From assembly GCA_022600535.1 (NCBI GenBank), contig JAHZKE010000053.1, positions 1 through 37,872 of the forward strand: 37,872 nt of DNA. Direction: 5' to 3'. How positions within the stretch are numbered: position 1 is the stretch's first letter; each line of letters starts with the position of its first letter. The DNA is from Pseudomonadota bacterium (GTDB lineage: Bacteria > Pseudomonadota > Gammaproteobacteria > Tethybacterales > Persebacteraceae). The position numbers and the translations under genes are program-made. Shown here piece after piece: positions 1 to 10,052 of the stretch. The notes beneath the pieces are model-generated. The model made no database searches, had not been told where the DNA came from, and was given only the letters and a program-made list of their open reading frames with translations.

Positions 1-1
1 A

Positions 2-2245
2 AAACACAACATTGCTCCCGGGCAGGCGCTGTGGTTGCCCATGCAGGCAGGGGATATGCTCTCCTGCCGACCCGAAGGCACAATGTATATTGCCGCGATT
101 GCGCAGAAAGACGGCAGCAATGCCATTGACACATTCATAGATGATACTAACGCTCTGCAAGCGGTGCCACTCAATAGCGGCGATTATGATAGCCGTTTGA
201 TTAACGCACGGCTTGCGGCATTGGGACTACGCCATGAGGCACTAACGTTTTATGCCTTTGACCAGACACCGGAAGAGGCGGTAATATGGCGCAGTAACAG
301 TGCGCTGATAGTGTTGATGGTACTGCCCGAAACCCGCGAAGCACTTGTTATTGGTAATACAACAGCGGCGGCGATTGATATACAATACCATGCAACAACA
401 GCAAGCAACATACAACACCTACCCGCACCACTTGGTACCTTGCTGGATGAATTTACCATAGAACGCGGCACCGCCCGAGCGTATAAAATCCCCAAAGGTG
501 CGTATGTACAAATTATTGATGTCAAAGGGCGGCAGTGCTCAGACTTTATGGCATTTAATGCACAGGCGCTGGATGCCGGCAAAGAACGATACATAGACAG
601 CACCGTCAGCCGCACCTTTACCGGCGGTGCCTATCCGCGTCCGGGGGTACTCAATAAATTTTACGATAGCGACATTCTGCCGTTGTTAGAAGTTGTACAA
701 GATACGATTGGGCGACACGATACCTTTGCCCTTGCCTGCACCGCCCGCGGCTATGAAGAACGCGGCTTCCCCGGACATATTAATTGCTCTGATAATATTT
801 CTCATGCTGTTGCTCCTTATGGTGTTGGTGCAAGGCGCGCCTGGCCGGCGATAAATTTCTTCTTTAATTCGTGGATATTGCCAACGCATAACATGCTGCA
901 ATCGGATGAAGCATGGTCGCGCCCCGGCGATTATGTACTGATGAAAGCACTCAATGATTTGGTGGCAGTTTCTACCGCCTGCCCCGATGATATAGACCCT
1001 ATCAACGGCTGGAACCCCACCGAGATACACATTCGCCTTTATGCCGCCGCCAACAATATTAAACCCGCGGTTGCCTACCGTCTCCTCCCCAACGAACCTG
1101 CTAATATGACAACCGAAAGCCCTTTCCATTCACGCACCAGTGAACTCACTTGCAAATACGCCGCCGCGATTGATTATTGGGTGCCGCAATATTACGAGCC
1201 GTACGGTGCAATAGAAGAATACTGGGCATGTCGCGAGCGTGCCGTTATACAAGACATGTCTAATTTACGCATCTACGATATTTGCGGTAATGATGTTGTG
1301 CCGTTTTTGCAACAAGTAATGACGCGCGATATTACGCGCATCGCGCTCAACAAAGGCAAATACGCCCTGATTTGTGATGACAGTGGCAGCGTGTTGGATG
1401 ATGGTACCTTATTTAATATCGGACAAAATCTGTACCGCTGGACATGCTCCACGGGGGAGTCGCTACTGCACCTAAAACAAGTCGCACAAGAACACGGCTA
1501 TCATGTATTTATCCGCGATATGAGTAAAACACTATGCACACTCGCGGTGCAGGGACCCAAAAGCGCTGACCTCATCGGCGATCTATTATTTATCCAACCA
1601 ACGCAACCGGCATTTGCCAACATCAGTTGGTTTGGCGGCGCAGTGGCACGCCTGCACCATAGAGAAGGGCTACCGCTCTATGTTAGCCGCACGGGATATA
1701 CCGGCGAGTTGGGTTATGAATTCTTTTGTGATAACCGCGATGCCGAACAGCTGTGGGACAGCATTACCGAGGCAGGCGGTGAGCAACTCGTTCCCATGGG
1801 TGCAGATGCACTGAATATAATCCGCATAGAAGCCGGATTAATGGCACGCGGTAACGAATTTGGCAACATGCAAGATGCCTACGAAAGCGGTTTGGGCTTT
1901 GCCGTAGATGAAAAAAAAGAAAATTTTATCGGTGCAGCAGCACTGGCACGCAATCGCGCCGCAGCAAGACGGCGACTGGTCGGCTTAATATTAGAAGGCA
2001 GCGAAGTCGCACACCACGGCGATGTGGTTTATCAGCAGCGCCATCAAGTCGGTACAATCACCAGTGCTGTTTTTTCGCCGATGTTAAAAAAATCTATCGC
2101 GATGGCAATCGTTAATATAGAGCAAGCCGCCCCCGGTAACACACTGGAAGTGGGAAAATTAGATGGCTATGCCAAACGACTCAGTGCGACAGTAACGACG
2201 GTGCCCTTTGTTGATGCACAGCGCAAACGTCCGCGCGGGTTATAA
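2..2245 (+). CDS. DUF1989 (urea-carboxylase-associated) - GcvT aminomethyltransferase fusion protein; 5' end truncated by the window edge
   Basis: The ORF track starts at TTG 35, but the frame is open to base 2 (KHNIAPGQALWLPMQAGD...). DUF1989-type block GAYVQIIDVKGRQCSDFMAFNA...GHINCSDNI, then a GcvT-type region (YWACRERAVIQDMSNLRIYDICG...LAVQGPKSADL...SRTGYTGELGYEFF). Paralogous to 27393..29765. Confidence 0.85.
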   Translation, partial: KHNIAPGQALWLPMQAGDMLSCRPEGTMYIAAIAQKDGSNAIDTFIDDTNALQAVPLNSGDYDSRLINARLAALGLRHEALTFYAFDQTPEEAVIWRSNSALIVLMVLPETREALVIGNTTAAAIDIQYHATTASNIQHLPAPLGTLLDEFTIERGTARAYKIPKGAYVQIIDVKGRQCSDFMAFNAQALDAGKERYIDSTVSRTFTGGAYPRPGVLNKFYDSDILPLLEVVQDTIGRHDTFALACTARGYEERGFPGHINCSDNISHAVAPYGVGARRAWPAINFFFNSWILPTHNMLQSDEAWSRPGDYVLMKALNDLVAVSTACPDDIDPINGWNPTEIHIRLYAAANNIKPAVAYRLLPNEPANMTTESPFHSRTSELTCKYAAAIDYWVPQYYEPYGAIEEYWACRERAVIQDMSNLRIYDICGNDVVPFLQQVMTRDITRIALNKGKYALICDDSGSVLDDGTLFNIGQNLYRWTCSTGESLLHLKQVAQEHGYHVFIRDMSKTLCTLAVQGPKSADLIGDLLFIQPTQPAFANISWFGGAVARLHHREGLPLYVSRTGYTGELGYEFFCDNRDAEQLWDSITEAGGEQLVPMGADALNIIRIEAGLMARGNEFGNMQDAYESGLGFAVDEKKENFIGAAALARNRAAARRRLVGLILEGSEVAHHGDVVYQQRHQVGTITSAVFSPMLKKSIAMAIVNIEQAAPGNTLEVGKLDGYAKRLSATVTTVPFVDAQRKRPRGL

Positions 2246-2255
2246 ATAACGCAAA

Positions 2256-3023
2256 ATGACACACTTGGCAATACAACAATGGGGCAACAGAAACACCACA
2301 CCACTGGTACTGGTGCATGGGTTTTTATGCGGCGGGCGTTTTTTTCGCCCGCTGGTTAACACCTTACAGCAAGATTATCACATCATTACAATAGACCTCC
2401 CCGGTTTTGGCGACAGCGCTAACATTGCCGCCGCCGATAGTATCAGCAACATGGCAAAAGAGGTGCAAGACACACTCAACGCCAACGGCATTGAACAATA
2501 TCATTTGCTGGGGCACTCTATGGGCGGCATGGTGGCACAACAACTGGCGCTATCCGTTCCTGCCCAAGTCGTTAGTTTAATTATCTATGCCAGCAACAAC
2601 AGCGGCAACCTGCCTGATAGGTTTGAGAGCTTTAGCGAAAGCAAGCGGCGCTTGCAAGAAGATTTTAGCGCCAGCAAACGTCGTATCTGTGCGACATGGT
2701 TTGTGAACGGCGATGCCAACCCGCATTTTCATTTATTAGAGCAATGTGCCGATGTTGTAACGTTAGCGACCGCCCACCGCGCCATTGACGCAATGCGCAC
2801 ATTTGACGTGAGCAACCGCATGGCAGAATTATCTATGCCGATTTTAATCATCAGCGCCGAACACGATCGCACCTATACCTTAGCCAGCCAGCAGCAACTC
2901 CACCGGCAACTCCCGCAAGCAACAACAGCACTCATAAAAAACTGCGCCCACTGTGCCCATTTAGAAGACGAAATAACTTTTAATGACACACTACGGGCGT
3001 GGCTACCGCCTGCGGCAAATTGA
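2256..3023 (+). CDS. alpha/beta hydrolase
   Basis: VLVHGFLCGG, nucleophile elbow GHSMGG, late HCAH motif; starts 11 nt after the upstream stop. Confidence 0.9.
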   Translation: MTHLAIQQWGNRNTTPLVLVHGFLCGGRFFRPLVNTLQQDYHIITIDLPGFGDSANIAAADSISNMAKEVQDTLNANGIEQYHLLGHSMGGMVAQQLALSVPAQVVSLIIYASNNSGNLPDRFESFSESKRRLQEDFSASKRRICATWFVNGDANPHFHLLEQCADVVTLATAHRAIDAMRTFDVSNRMAELSMPILIISAEHDRTYTLASQQQLHRQLPQATTALIKNCAHCAHLEDEITFNDTLRAWLPPAAN

Positions 3024-3050
3024 GATAAAATCTTTCAGGGTCCCAAAAAA

Positions 3051-3449
3051 TTATTTCCGTCCTTGCATTGTAGTGGGATATGTTTCTAATTCTCTATCCA
3101 TTTCATAAAAATCACTTGCATAATCAACGTATATATTTTTAGTCGTTTTTAATTTTGTTGGTGTGTCTATAGCACCGGCAGATACACAAATTCCATCGTC
3201 TTTTTCTTTTTTCCAAAACAAACTTGAGCCGCAAGTTTTACAAAATCCTCTTAATGCACTTTCATTTTTCACTTGGTACCAATTTATATTTTCCTCGCCA
3301 GAAATAGAAATATCTTCATTTTTAACTTTTGTAAAAGCGGCATAGTTTCCATGAAATTTTCTACATTCTTCGCAATGGCAATTAACGACATCCCTTAAAT
3401 GCTTTAAAGAAAATTTTACTTTCTTGCATAAACACGCCCCTGTTTTCAT
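3051..3449 (-). CDS. GFA-family (glutathione-dependent formaldehyde-activating-like) zinc-binding protein
   Basis: Cysteine pattern CLCKKVKF...CHCEECRKFHG...FCKTCGSSLFW typical of the GFA fold. Confidence 0.8.
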   Translation of the reverse strand: MKTGACLCKKVKFSLKHLRDVVNCHCEECRKFHGNYAAFTKVKNEDISISGEENINWYQVKNESALRGFCKTCGSSLFWKKEKDDGICVSAGAIDTPTKLKTTKNIYVDYASDFYEMDRELETYPTTMQGRK

Positions 3450-3560
3450 TTTTATAGCCCTCTTTTGTTGCTTTTTACTCTTTCAACTTACTGCTTACTT
3501 TCCTGCTTTTTGTGCCTTATCAAAACCACCCCGTCATGTTTCGCTTCGCTACACATGCCA

Positions 3561-3605
3561 CCCCTCCGATGGAGGGGAATTTAATTTTTGCCACTTCGGG
3601 AGTGG
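3561..3605. repeat. Intergenic double hairpin: CCCCTCC-gat-GGAGGGG (3561..3577) and CCACT-tcggg-AGTGG (3591..3605)
   Basis: Inverted repeats read directly; related CCACCCCTCCGAT core recurs at 34185..34197. Confidence 0.6.
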
Positions 3606-3641
3606 TTGATTTAATTTTACGAGCGCAGCAAGTTCGGGCTT

Positions 3642-3980
3642 TTATAACTTACTATACTCTTTTTTCAAATCTACCAACGGATGCCGGCGCGACATTTGGA
3701 ATTTTACTAATAATTCGCGGGCGATCATGTCGCGGTCTTGTTGAGATTCGGGGAGTTTGATGTTTTCCGGTACTGTTACCCATGCGTTAATGTTGCGGTC
3801 AAATACTGCGGGGCGATCTTCTTCGTATCCCATGTGGATGTCTTCTAACCAGTTGAGGTCTTTCCAGCCCATCACTTCTATGTATTTTTTCAAAAACGGA
3901 GTAATTTTTTCGGGGTCGGCGACCAAATTAACGTCGTAGCGATAACCGATGTGTTGCGGTTCGTTGTGTTTTGTGCTCAT
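3642..3980 (-). CDS. Uncharacterised 112-aa protein downstream of the GlxD-like gene
   Basis: ORF with an 18-nt gap to the upstream GlxD-like gene on the same strand; acidic/hydrophilic sequence, no motif I recognise. Confidence 0.65.
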   Translation of the reverse strand: MSTKHNEPQHIGYRYDVNLVADPEKITPFLKKYIEVMGWKDLNWLEDIHMGYEEDRPAVFDRNINAWVTVPENIKLPESQQDRDMIARELLVKFQMSRRHPLVDLKKEYSKL

Positions 3981-3998
3981 TGTCTTTTCTCCTACTTA

Positions 3999-5372
3999 TT
4001 AATAACGGGTCATGTCGGGTCTGCCAACGGTGTGTTGCGTGCCGGCTAACGGTACCATTGCCATTGCCGATGCTTCCATTGTCAAGGCGGCTAAATCTTC
4101 CGGCTCTAAACTGTGAATGTTGGTTTTGCCGCAAGCGCGTGCCATCATTTGACATTCTAATGTCAGCGTGTGCAAAAAGTTATAAACGCGCTCCGCTGCT
4201 GCATCGGGGTTGAGCCGTGCGCGTAATGCTGGGTCTTGTGTTGCCACGCCGACGGGGCAACGCCCAGTGTGGCAATGGTAACAGCTTCCTGCGGGTACGC
4301 CCATTTCTTTTTCATAGTCGGCTTCGGGGATGTCTTTGTTGCAGTTGAGTGCCATTAATGCCGAATGCCCGATGGCGATGGCGTCTGCGCCTAATGCGAT
4401 TGCTTTGGCAACATCACCACCGTTGCGGATGCCGCCAGCATAAATTAAACTGATTTCGCCTGTTTTGCCAACGTCGTCTAATGCTTTACGCGCTTGACGA
4501 ATGGCGGCAATACCGGGGACTCCCGTTTCTTCGGTGGCGATGTGCGGGCCCGCACCGGTGCCGCCTTCCATGCCGTCTATGTAAATCATATCGGGGTTGG
4601 TTTTTGCTGCCATGCGCACGTCATCATAAACACGTGCCGCACCGAGTTTTAATTGAATGGGGATTTCCCAATTTGTTGCTTCGCGCACTTCTTCAATTTT
4701 CAATGCTAAATCGTCAGGGCCCAACCAATCGGGGTGGCGTGCGGGGGAGCGTTGGTCAATTCCTGCTGGTAACGAGCGCATTTCGGCAACTTGGTCGGTT
4801 ACTTTCTGCCCCATTAAGTGCCCGCCTAAGCCGACTTTACACCCTTGCCCGATAAAAAATTCGCAAGCGTCTGCTAACTGTAAGTGATGCGGGTTAAAGC
4901 CGTAGCGTGATTGAATGCACTGATAAAACCACTTGGTAGAATAGCGGCGTTCATCGGGGATCATCCCGCCTTCGCCCGAACATGTTGCACTGCCTGCCAT
5001 GGTGGCACCGCGGGCTAAGGCAATTTTGGCTTCGTAGGATAATGCTCCAAAGCTCATGCCGGTAATATAGACGGGAATGTCTAATTCTAACGGGCGTTTG
5101 GCGCGCGGTCCTAATACGGTTTTTGTCAGGCATTTTTCGCGGTACCCTTCAATGACAAAGCGCGTGAGGGTGCCGGGTAAAAAGGTGAGTTCGTCCCATG
5201 TGGGGATGGGTTTGAAGAGCGAAAATCCGCGCATACGATAGCGCCCGAGTTCTGCCTTAATGTGAATATCATTCATTACGTCGGGGGTAAAGACATAGCT
5301 TTTACCGAGCAAATGACGTGAATCACTGGCTTTGTTTTCCTCTACGATGGGGGTTGTTTTTTTAGCTGCCAT
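3999..5372 (-). CDS. FMN-binding glutamate-synthase-like protein (GltB central domain; GlxD/MgsC-type)
   Basis: GMSFGALSYEAKIALARGA, GEGGM, IDGMEGGTGAGP, GGIRNGGDVAKAIALGADAIAIG, CYHCHTGRCPVGVATQ. Confidence 0.9.
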   Translation of the reverse strand: MAAKKTTPIVEENKASDSRHLLGKSYVFTPDVMNDIHIKAELGRYRMRGFSLFKPIPTWDELTFLPGTLTRFVIEGYREKCLTKTVLGPRAKRPLELDIPVYITGMSFGALSYEAKIALARGATMAGSATCSGEGGMIPDERRYSTKWFYQCIQSRYGFNPHHLQLADACEFFIGQGCKVGLGGHLMGQKVTDQVAEMRSLPAGIDQRSPARHPDWLGPDDLALKIEEVREATNWEIPIQLKLGAARVYDDVRMAAKTNPDMIYIDGMEGGTGAGPHIATEETGVPGIAAIRQARKALDDVGKTGEISLIYAGGIRNGGDVAKAIALGADAIAIGHSALMALNCNKDIPEADYEKEMGVPAGSCYHCHTGRCPVGVATQDPALRARLNPDAAAERVYNFLHTLTLECQMMARACGKTNIHSLEPEDLAALTMEASAMAMVPLAGTQHTVGRPDMTRY

Positions 5373-5399
5373 TGTTGTTTTTCCTGTTAGTTTCTTAGT

Positions 5400-6224
5400 T
5401 TACAGTACCAATTTTTTCTCGGAGGGTTCTAAGTTATCGTAGTTCCATAACTGTTTGCCCGAGACGATTTTTGTCATGTTTTTTATTTTGCTGGTATCCA
5501 TGTTGTACAGTTTTAGTTTGCTGGTAAGCCAACGTACATCCATGTCGTTCATTTCGGCTTCGGTCGCATCAACGCCTAAGCTGGAAATTTTTCCGCCCAC
5601 AAAAAGCATTCCGTCATACATGGTATCGCCCAAATTATTACCGGCATCGCCCATAATAATCATGCGTCCGCGTTGCATCATAAAGCCGGTAAATGCACCG
5701 GTGCGCCCGCCGACAATAATGGTGCCGCCTTTCATGCAGATTCCCGTGCGTCCGCCAACGTCGCCGTGGCAAACTAAATCGCCACCGCGGATTGCCGCGC
5801 CAAAGGTAGAGCCGGCGTTTTTGGCAATTTCAATCACGCCCGACATCATGTTTTCGCCGCACGACCAACCAACACGCCCGCTAATGTTAATGACGGGTCC
5901 GTCAATTAATCCGCAACCGAAATATCCTAAACTGCCGTTAATGTTTAACTTCAAACGGTTTAAGATTCCGGCGGCGATGGAATGTTGCGCCCCGGGGTTA
6001 TTGACGGTAATGGTGCCGACGCCGTCTGCCATTAATGCGCGGATTTTTTTATTTATCTCGCTGGCATTCATTTCGGCGGCATCAAATTCTGCCGTTTTAT
6101 CAAAATCAACTTCTAATGAATCCGGATAGAGAAAATTCTCCTCTTCTTCCGGAGTAAAAAACATTTGTTGTGAACGCCCGACGAGTTCCTCGCCGCGCAT
6201 TTTTTCGCTTAATTTATTTTCCAT
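5400..6224 (-). CDS. GXGXG-motif glutamate-synthase-like subunit (GlxC/MgsB-type)
   Basis: Repeated G-X-X-X-G beta-helix pattern (GSLGYFGCGLIDG, GDVGGRTGICMKGGTIIVGGRTGAFTG, GDAGNNLGDTMYDG). Confidence 0.88.
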   Translation of the reverse strand: MENKLSEKMRGEELVGRSQQMFFTPEEEENFLYPDSLEVDFDKTAEFDAAEMNASEINKKIRALMADGVGTITVNNPGAQHSIAAGILNRLKLNINGSLGYFGCGLIDGPVINISGRVGWSCGENMMSGVIEIAKNAGSTFGAAIRGGDLVCHGDVGGRTGICMKGGTIIVGGRTGAFTGFMMQRGRMIIMGDAGNNLGDTMYDGMLFVGGKISSLGVDATEAEMNDMDVRWLTSKLKLYNMDTSKIKNMTKIVSGKQLWNYDNLEPSEKKLVL

Positions 6225-7144
6225 GCTAATACTTCTCCATCATAAGGGTCGTAGGTGTCAATTTCGTGAGGGAATATGCTGCGTATCGCGACTTCTTCCG
6301 ATGCCATGGCGATAAAATCATCTCCTTCATACAATACCATTGGTTTTGCTGCCATGACATCTTTTGCCATGCCGAGTGCATCACTGGTGGCGATAAAGTA
6401 GGTGAATACACCATCTAATTCATCTATTGAGCGGCGCATTGCGGTTTCTAAATCGTCTCCGCGTTCCATACGCTCGGCAACATAAACGGCGATGAGTTCG
6501 CTATCGCAGTTAGATAAAAAGCGGTGCCCGATGCGCTCCATTGCGCGGCGCATTGTCCAATAGTTTGTGAGTTGCCCGTTATGCACAACGGAAATATCGC
6601 TAAAGGGATACGCCCAATAAGGATGTGCCGAACGAATATCGACTGCCGACTCGGTTGCCATGCGGGTGTGCCCGATGGCGTGCGTGCCGTTAAATTTACT
6701 GAGTTGGTATTGGTCGCCGACGGTTTGTGCATCGCCTAAATCTTTAATTAGTTCTAAGTTGCGCCCGACGGATAATACTTCTACCTCGTCAATGTCTTCT
6801 AAATAGTCAATCAGTTTTTTATCGCCGCCGTTTTTAATGCTCACACGGCACGAGTATTCGGTGGCGTCTTCTATTGCGACCACTTCTACTCCGCGTTCTT
6901 GCAGGCGGCGTTTCATCTCCGCTTTGCGATCGATTACTTTTTGGTGAATGTCAAAACCGCTGTGCATGTCTGCCTGTTCGGCAAACTTAATTCGCAATAT
7001 TGTTACATCCTGTTTTCCATCCCCGTATAGGGCAAATCCTGTCGAATCGGGTCCGCGATGTTTTAATGATTGCAACATTTGCATCATCTCGCTTCCGATA
7101 TCGGCATTTTTGCCGCGGTGAATTAATCCGGCTAATCCGCACAT
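6209..7144 (-). CDS. Class II (Ntn) glutamine amidotransferase, glutamate-synthase-like (GlxB/MgsA-type)
   Basis: N-terminal MCGLAGLIHRG (Cys2), LKHRGPDSTG, HTRMATES...AHPYW, HNGQLTNY. Overlaps the next gene by 16 nt. Confidence 0.9.
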   Translation of the reverse strand: MCGLAGLIHRGKNADIGSEMMQMLQSLKHRGPDSTGFALYGDGKQDVTILRIKFAEQADMHSGFDIHQKVIDRKAEMKRRLQERGVEVVAIEDATEYSCRVSIKNGGDKKLIDYLEDIDEVEVLSVGRNLELIKDLGDAQTVGDQYQLSKFNGTHAIGHTRMATESAVDIRSAHPYWAYPFSDISVVHNGQLTNYWTMRRAMERIGHRFLSNCDSELIAVYVAERMERGDDLETAMRRSIDELDGVFTYFIATSDALGMAKDVMAAKPMVLYEGDDFIAMASEEVAIRSIFPHEIDTYDPYDGEVLAWKIN

Positions 7145-7200
7145 TGAGTGTTTCTCCTATTATCTATAATTATAAATTGTAAATTGTAATTGCTTTGTTG

Positions 7201-8679
7201 TTATGGCAGACAATCCCAGTAGGTTTCTAAGTCCCAACCGGTAACGGATGCCAAAAACTGCTCCCATTCGTTACGCTTGTAGTGCATAAAGACGCGAAAC
7301 ATTTCATCCGGCATGGCGGATTTTATCACTTTGTCGCTTTCTAAACATTCTAATGCATCGCCTAAGGTCAGGGGGAGTTTTTTAACTTCCTTGCCTTGTT
7401 TCATTGCTTCGTAAATGTTGCGCGACTCGGGTTCGCCCGGGTCCATTTTCTTGCTGATGCCGTTATCAAATGCTGCCAAAATACCGCTTCCCATTAGATA
7501 AGGGTTCACTGCCGAATCGACTGCACGATATTCGCAACGCCCCGGTGCTGAGACGCGCAAACCACAGGTGCGGTTTTGATAGCCCCAATCGGCATAGACG
7601 GGCGCCCAAAAACCGGTATCCCACAAACGCCGATAGGAATTGACGGTAGAACACCCTATTACGGTTAATGCTGGTAAGTGTTCCAATATCCCGCCAATAG
7701 ACATTAAGCCGACTTTGCCGGGTTTTTTGCCGGTTTTACCATCGGGCATAAACATGTTTTGCCCGCCTTCGGCGTAACTAAATACGCCTTTTGTGCCGGG
7801 GAGTGTTTTTGCGGTATGCCCCAACATGTTAACGACATCTTTACCGCCTTTCCACAACGAAGTATTGTGATGACACCCCGATGCCGATACGCCCATAAAT
7901 GGTTTGGGCATAAAGCAGGCAATCAGGTTAAACTCGCGCGCGACTTGGGCGCAAATTTGTCGGTAGGTGGTCAATCGGTCGGCGTTGCGTAATACATCGT
8001 CATATTGAAAATTCAATTCTAATTGTCCGGGGGCGTCTTCGTGGTCGCCCTGTACCATGTCTAAGCCCATCGCGCGGGCGTATTCCAATACTTTCAAAGT
8101 TACGGGTCGCAACATTTCAAATTGATCAATATGGTAGCAGTTGGGTTTGGTGTACCCTTCGCTGGGGAGCCCGTTTTCACCGCGTTTTAACCACATCATT
8201 TCCGGCTCGGTGCCAACACGTAATTGGTAGCCGTGCTTTTTTTGAAACGCATTGTGTTGACGGCGCAAGTTACCGCGACAATCAGAAGTTAGCGGGCCGC
8301 CCGGGTCTTTTTCTTCTTCACGATTGCGGAAGCAAGTACAAAACACGCGGGCAATGCGTTTGTCCCACGGCAGTTGCACAAATGTTTCGGGGTCGGGAAT
8401 GCCGACTAATTCGGATGCCTCAGGGCCGTAACCAATGTATTCGCCATGGCGGTCGGTGTAGAGATTGGCGGTTGCGCCGTAGACCAACTGAAACCCTTTT
8501 TCGGCGGTACGCTCCCAATGGTCGGAAGGAATGCCCTTACCGACAATGCGCCCGGTAACTGAAATAAATTGATAATAAACATATTCAACGCCCAGTGCAT
8601 TAATTTGCGCCCGTACTTGCTTAACGAGTTCGGCGCGCCCGGGTTGTTTTACGTGTTGTTCTAAAGCGGTGTTTTTCAT
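7201..8679 (-). CDS. Glutamine-synthetase-family ligase (492 aa); possibly a gamma-glutamyl-amine synthetase
   Basis: GTEPEMMW, GDHEDAPGQLELNF, FMPKPFMGVSASGCHHNTSLW, RVSAPGRCEYRAVDSAVNPYL: GS catalytic-fold motifs with a non-standard substrate region. Confidence 0.85.
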   Translation of the reverse strand: MKNTALEQHVKQPGRAELVKQVRAQINALGVEYVYYQFISVTGRIVGKGIPSDHWERTAEKGFQLVYGATANLYTDRHGEYIGYGPEASELVGIPDPETFVQLPWDKRIARVFCTCFRNREEEKDPGGPLTSDCRGNLRRQHNAFQKKHGYQLRVGTEPEMMWLKRGENGLPSEGYTKPNCYHIDQFEMLRPVTLKVLEYARAMGLDMVQGDHEDAPGQLELNFQYDDVLRNADRLTTYRQICAQVAREFNLIACFMPKPFMGVSASGCHHNTSLWKGGKDVVNMLGHTAKTLPGTKGVFSYAEGGQNMFMPDGKTGKKPGKVGLMSIGGILEHLPALTVIGCSTVNSYRRLWDTGFWAPVYADWGYQNRTCGLRVSAPGRCEYRAVDSAVNPYLMGSGILAAFDNGISKKMDPGEPESRNIYEAMKQGKEVKKLPLTLGDALECLESDKVIKSAMPDEMFRVFMHYKRNEWEQFLASVTGWDLETYWDCLP

Positions 8680-8716
8680 ATTTCAATCCTATTGTAATAA
8701 GTATTTATCTGTGTGG

Positions 8717-10033
8717 TTAACTCCACGGGAACGGGCTGTTGCTCGTTTCGTGCAGGTCGCCGGCAGCGTAACGCGCAAAGCGAAAACGTTGCAATAATTG
8801 TTGCGGTTTGCCGCAGAGTTCTTCTGCCACTAATGCGCCAACGCCAAGCATTTTATAACCGTGATTGGAATCGGCAATAAAATAAACGTTATCGCAAAAG
8901 CGGTCAAATATCGGGAAGCTATCCGCGGTAAAACAACCGATACCGCCGGAGGGTTCTTTAGCAAATAAATGCCCCTGCCCGACAAAACGCTTCTGGGCAA
9001 ATGCCAGTGCGGCAGTCCACATTTCGGCAAAATCTTTACCGACAATAAATTCCGGTGAGTTTGGTCCGTATGGGTCTACTTGCACTTCGTCGGCAGTACG
9101 GGTAATTTCGTATGGCGCTGCCCCGCCTTGCACGCCGTTAAAATAATAATCGGGTTTGTAATAAATGCCCCAATTTTCGCGCACGACTTTACCATCTACA
9201 ATCAACGGTTCGTTGCTGTCTAAATGCACTACCGGCGGCATGTTGCCGTTGTTGTCGGTTAGAAAGTCCGGCGACACCCCGAGTGTGCCTTCTTGCAATG
9301 CCCAATAACGCCACATCGCAATATCATCGCGCACGGTATCGCCATTTTTAACGGTGATGGTATTGGGGAGTTGCAGATAATCCCAAAATGTTTTTACCCA
9401 CGGACCGGCAGCAACCACGACTTGCCCGCAAGCAATGCGCGCGCCATCGGCAGTGAGCACGGCACACACGGCGCCGCTATTGTCGCGTTCAAAACCGCTG
9501 ACGTTGGTGTTGGAACAAATTTGCACACCGCAAGCGGTTGCTTTCTCTACCAAACCTTTTACCGATTTCATGTTGTTGGCGTAACCGCCGTGTTTTTCGT
9601 GCAAGACCGAAGTGACTCCCGGAGCGTGCCAATCGTCAAAAATACCGCGCATATATGCCATTGATTCTTTTTCGCCGACAATAAAATCGGATTCATAACC
9701 AATGTTTTTTTGTTCGCTGTAGATTTTTTCTACATCGCTACGCATCCCTTCGTGTGAGATTTGCAAATAGCCAACGCTATGATAATGAAACGCTTCGGCG
9801 TTTTCTTCCCATATCTTTACGCTGTGCGCCATGAGTTCGCGCATTGCCGATTGGAAATAATTATTCCGCACGACACCGCAAGCAATACCACTGGCACCGG
9901 CGCCGGCTTCGGCTTTGTCTATAACGACAATATCATCGCCACGACCGCGTATTTTTGCTAAGTGCCATGCTGTTGATAAGCCATGAATGCCTGCGCCGAT
10001 AATAACAAATTCTGCATTTTTAGGGACTGTCAT
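8717..10033 (-). CDS. DAO-family FAD-dependent oxidoreductase (sarcosine oxidase beta-like)
   Basis: N-terminal dinucleotide fold FVIIGAGIHGLSTAWHLA; C-terminal GYKMLGVGALVAEELCG. Confidence 0.88.
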   Translation of the reverse strand: MTVPKNAEFVIIGAGIHGLSTAWHLAKIRGRGDDIVVIDKAEAGAGASGIACGVVRNNYFQSAMRELMAHSVKIWEENAEAFHYHSVGYLQISHEGMRSDVEKIYSEQKNIGYESDFIVGEKESMAYMRGIFDDWHAPGVTSVLHEKHGGYANNMKSVKGLVEKATACGVQICSNTNVSGFERDNSGAVCAVLTADGARIACGQVVVAAGPWVKTFWDYLQLPNTITVKNGDTVRDDIAMWRYWALQEGTLGVSPDFLTDNNGNMPPVVHLDSNEPLIVDGKVVRENWGIYYKPDYYFNGVQGGAAPYEITRTADEVQVDPYGPNSPEFIVGKDFAEMWTAALAFAQKRFVGQGHLFAKEPSGGIGCFTADSFPIFDRFCDNVYFIADSNHGYKMLGVGALVAEELCGKPQQLLQRFRFARYAAGDLHETSNSPFPWS

Positions 10034-10052
10034 ATATAAATATTTCTACCTA

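Noticed and set aside
686-1129. 147-aa minus-strand ORF
   Set aside because: Antisense to the DUF1989-GcvT gene, with no recognisable domain or start context.
3424-3760. Small plus-strand ORFs in and around the 3450-3641 spacer
   Set aside because: They run through the palindromic repeat region and into flanking minus-strand genes; no family resemblance.
5455-6129. 224-aa plus-strand ORF
   Set aside because: Fully antisense to the well-supported GXGXG subunit gene; composition looks like a shadow ORF.
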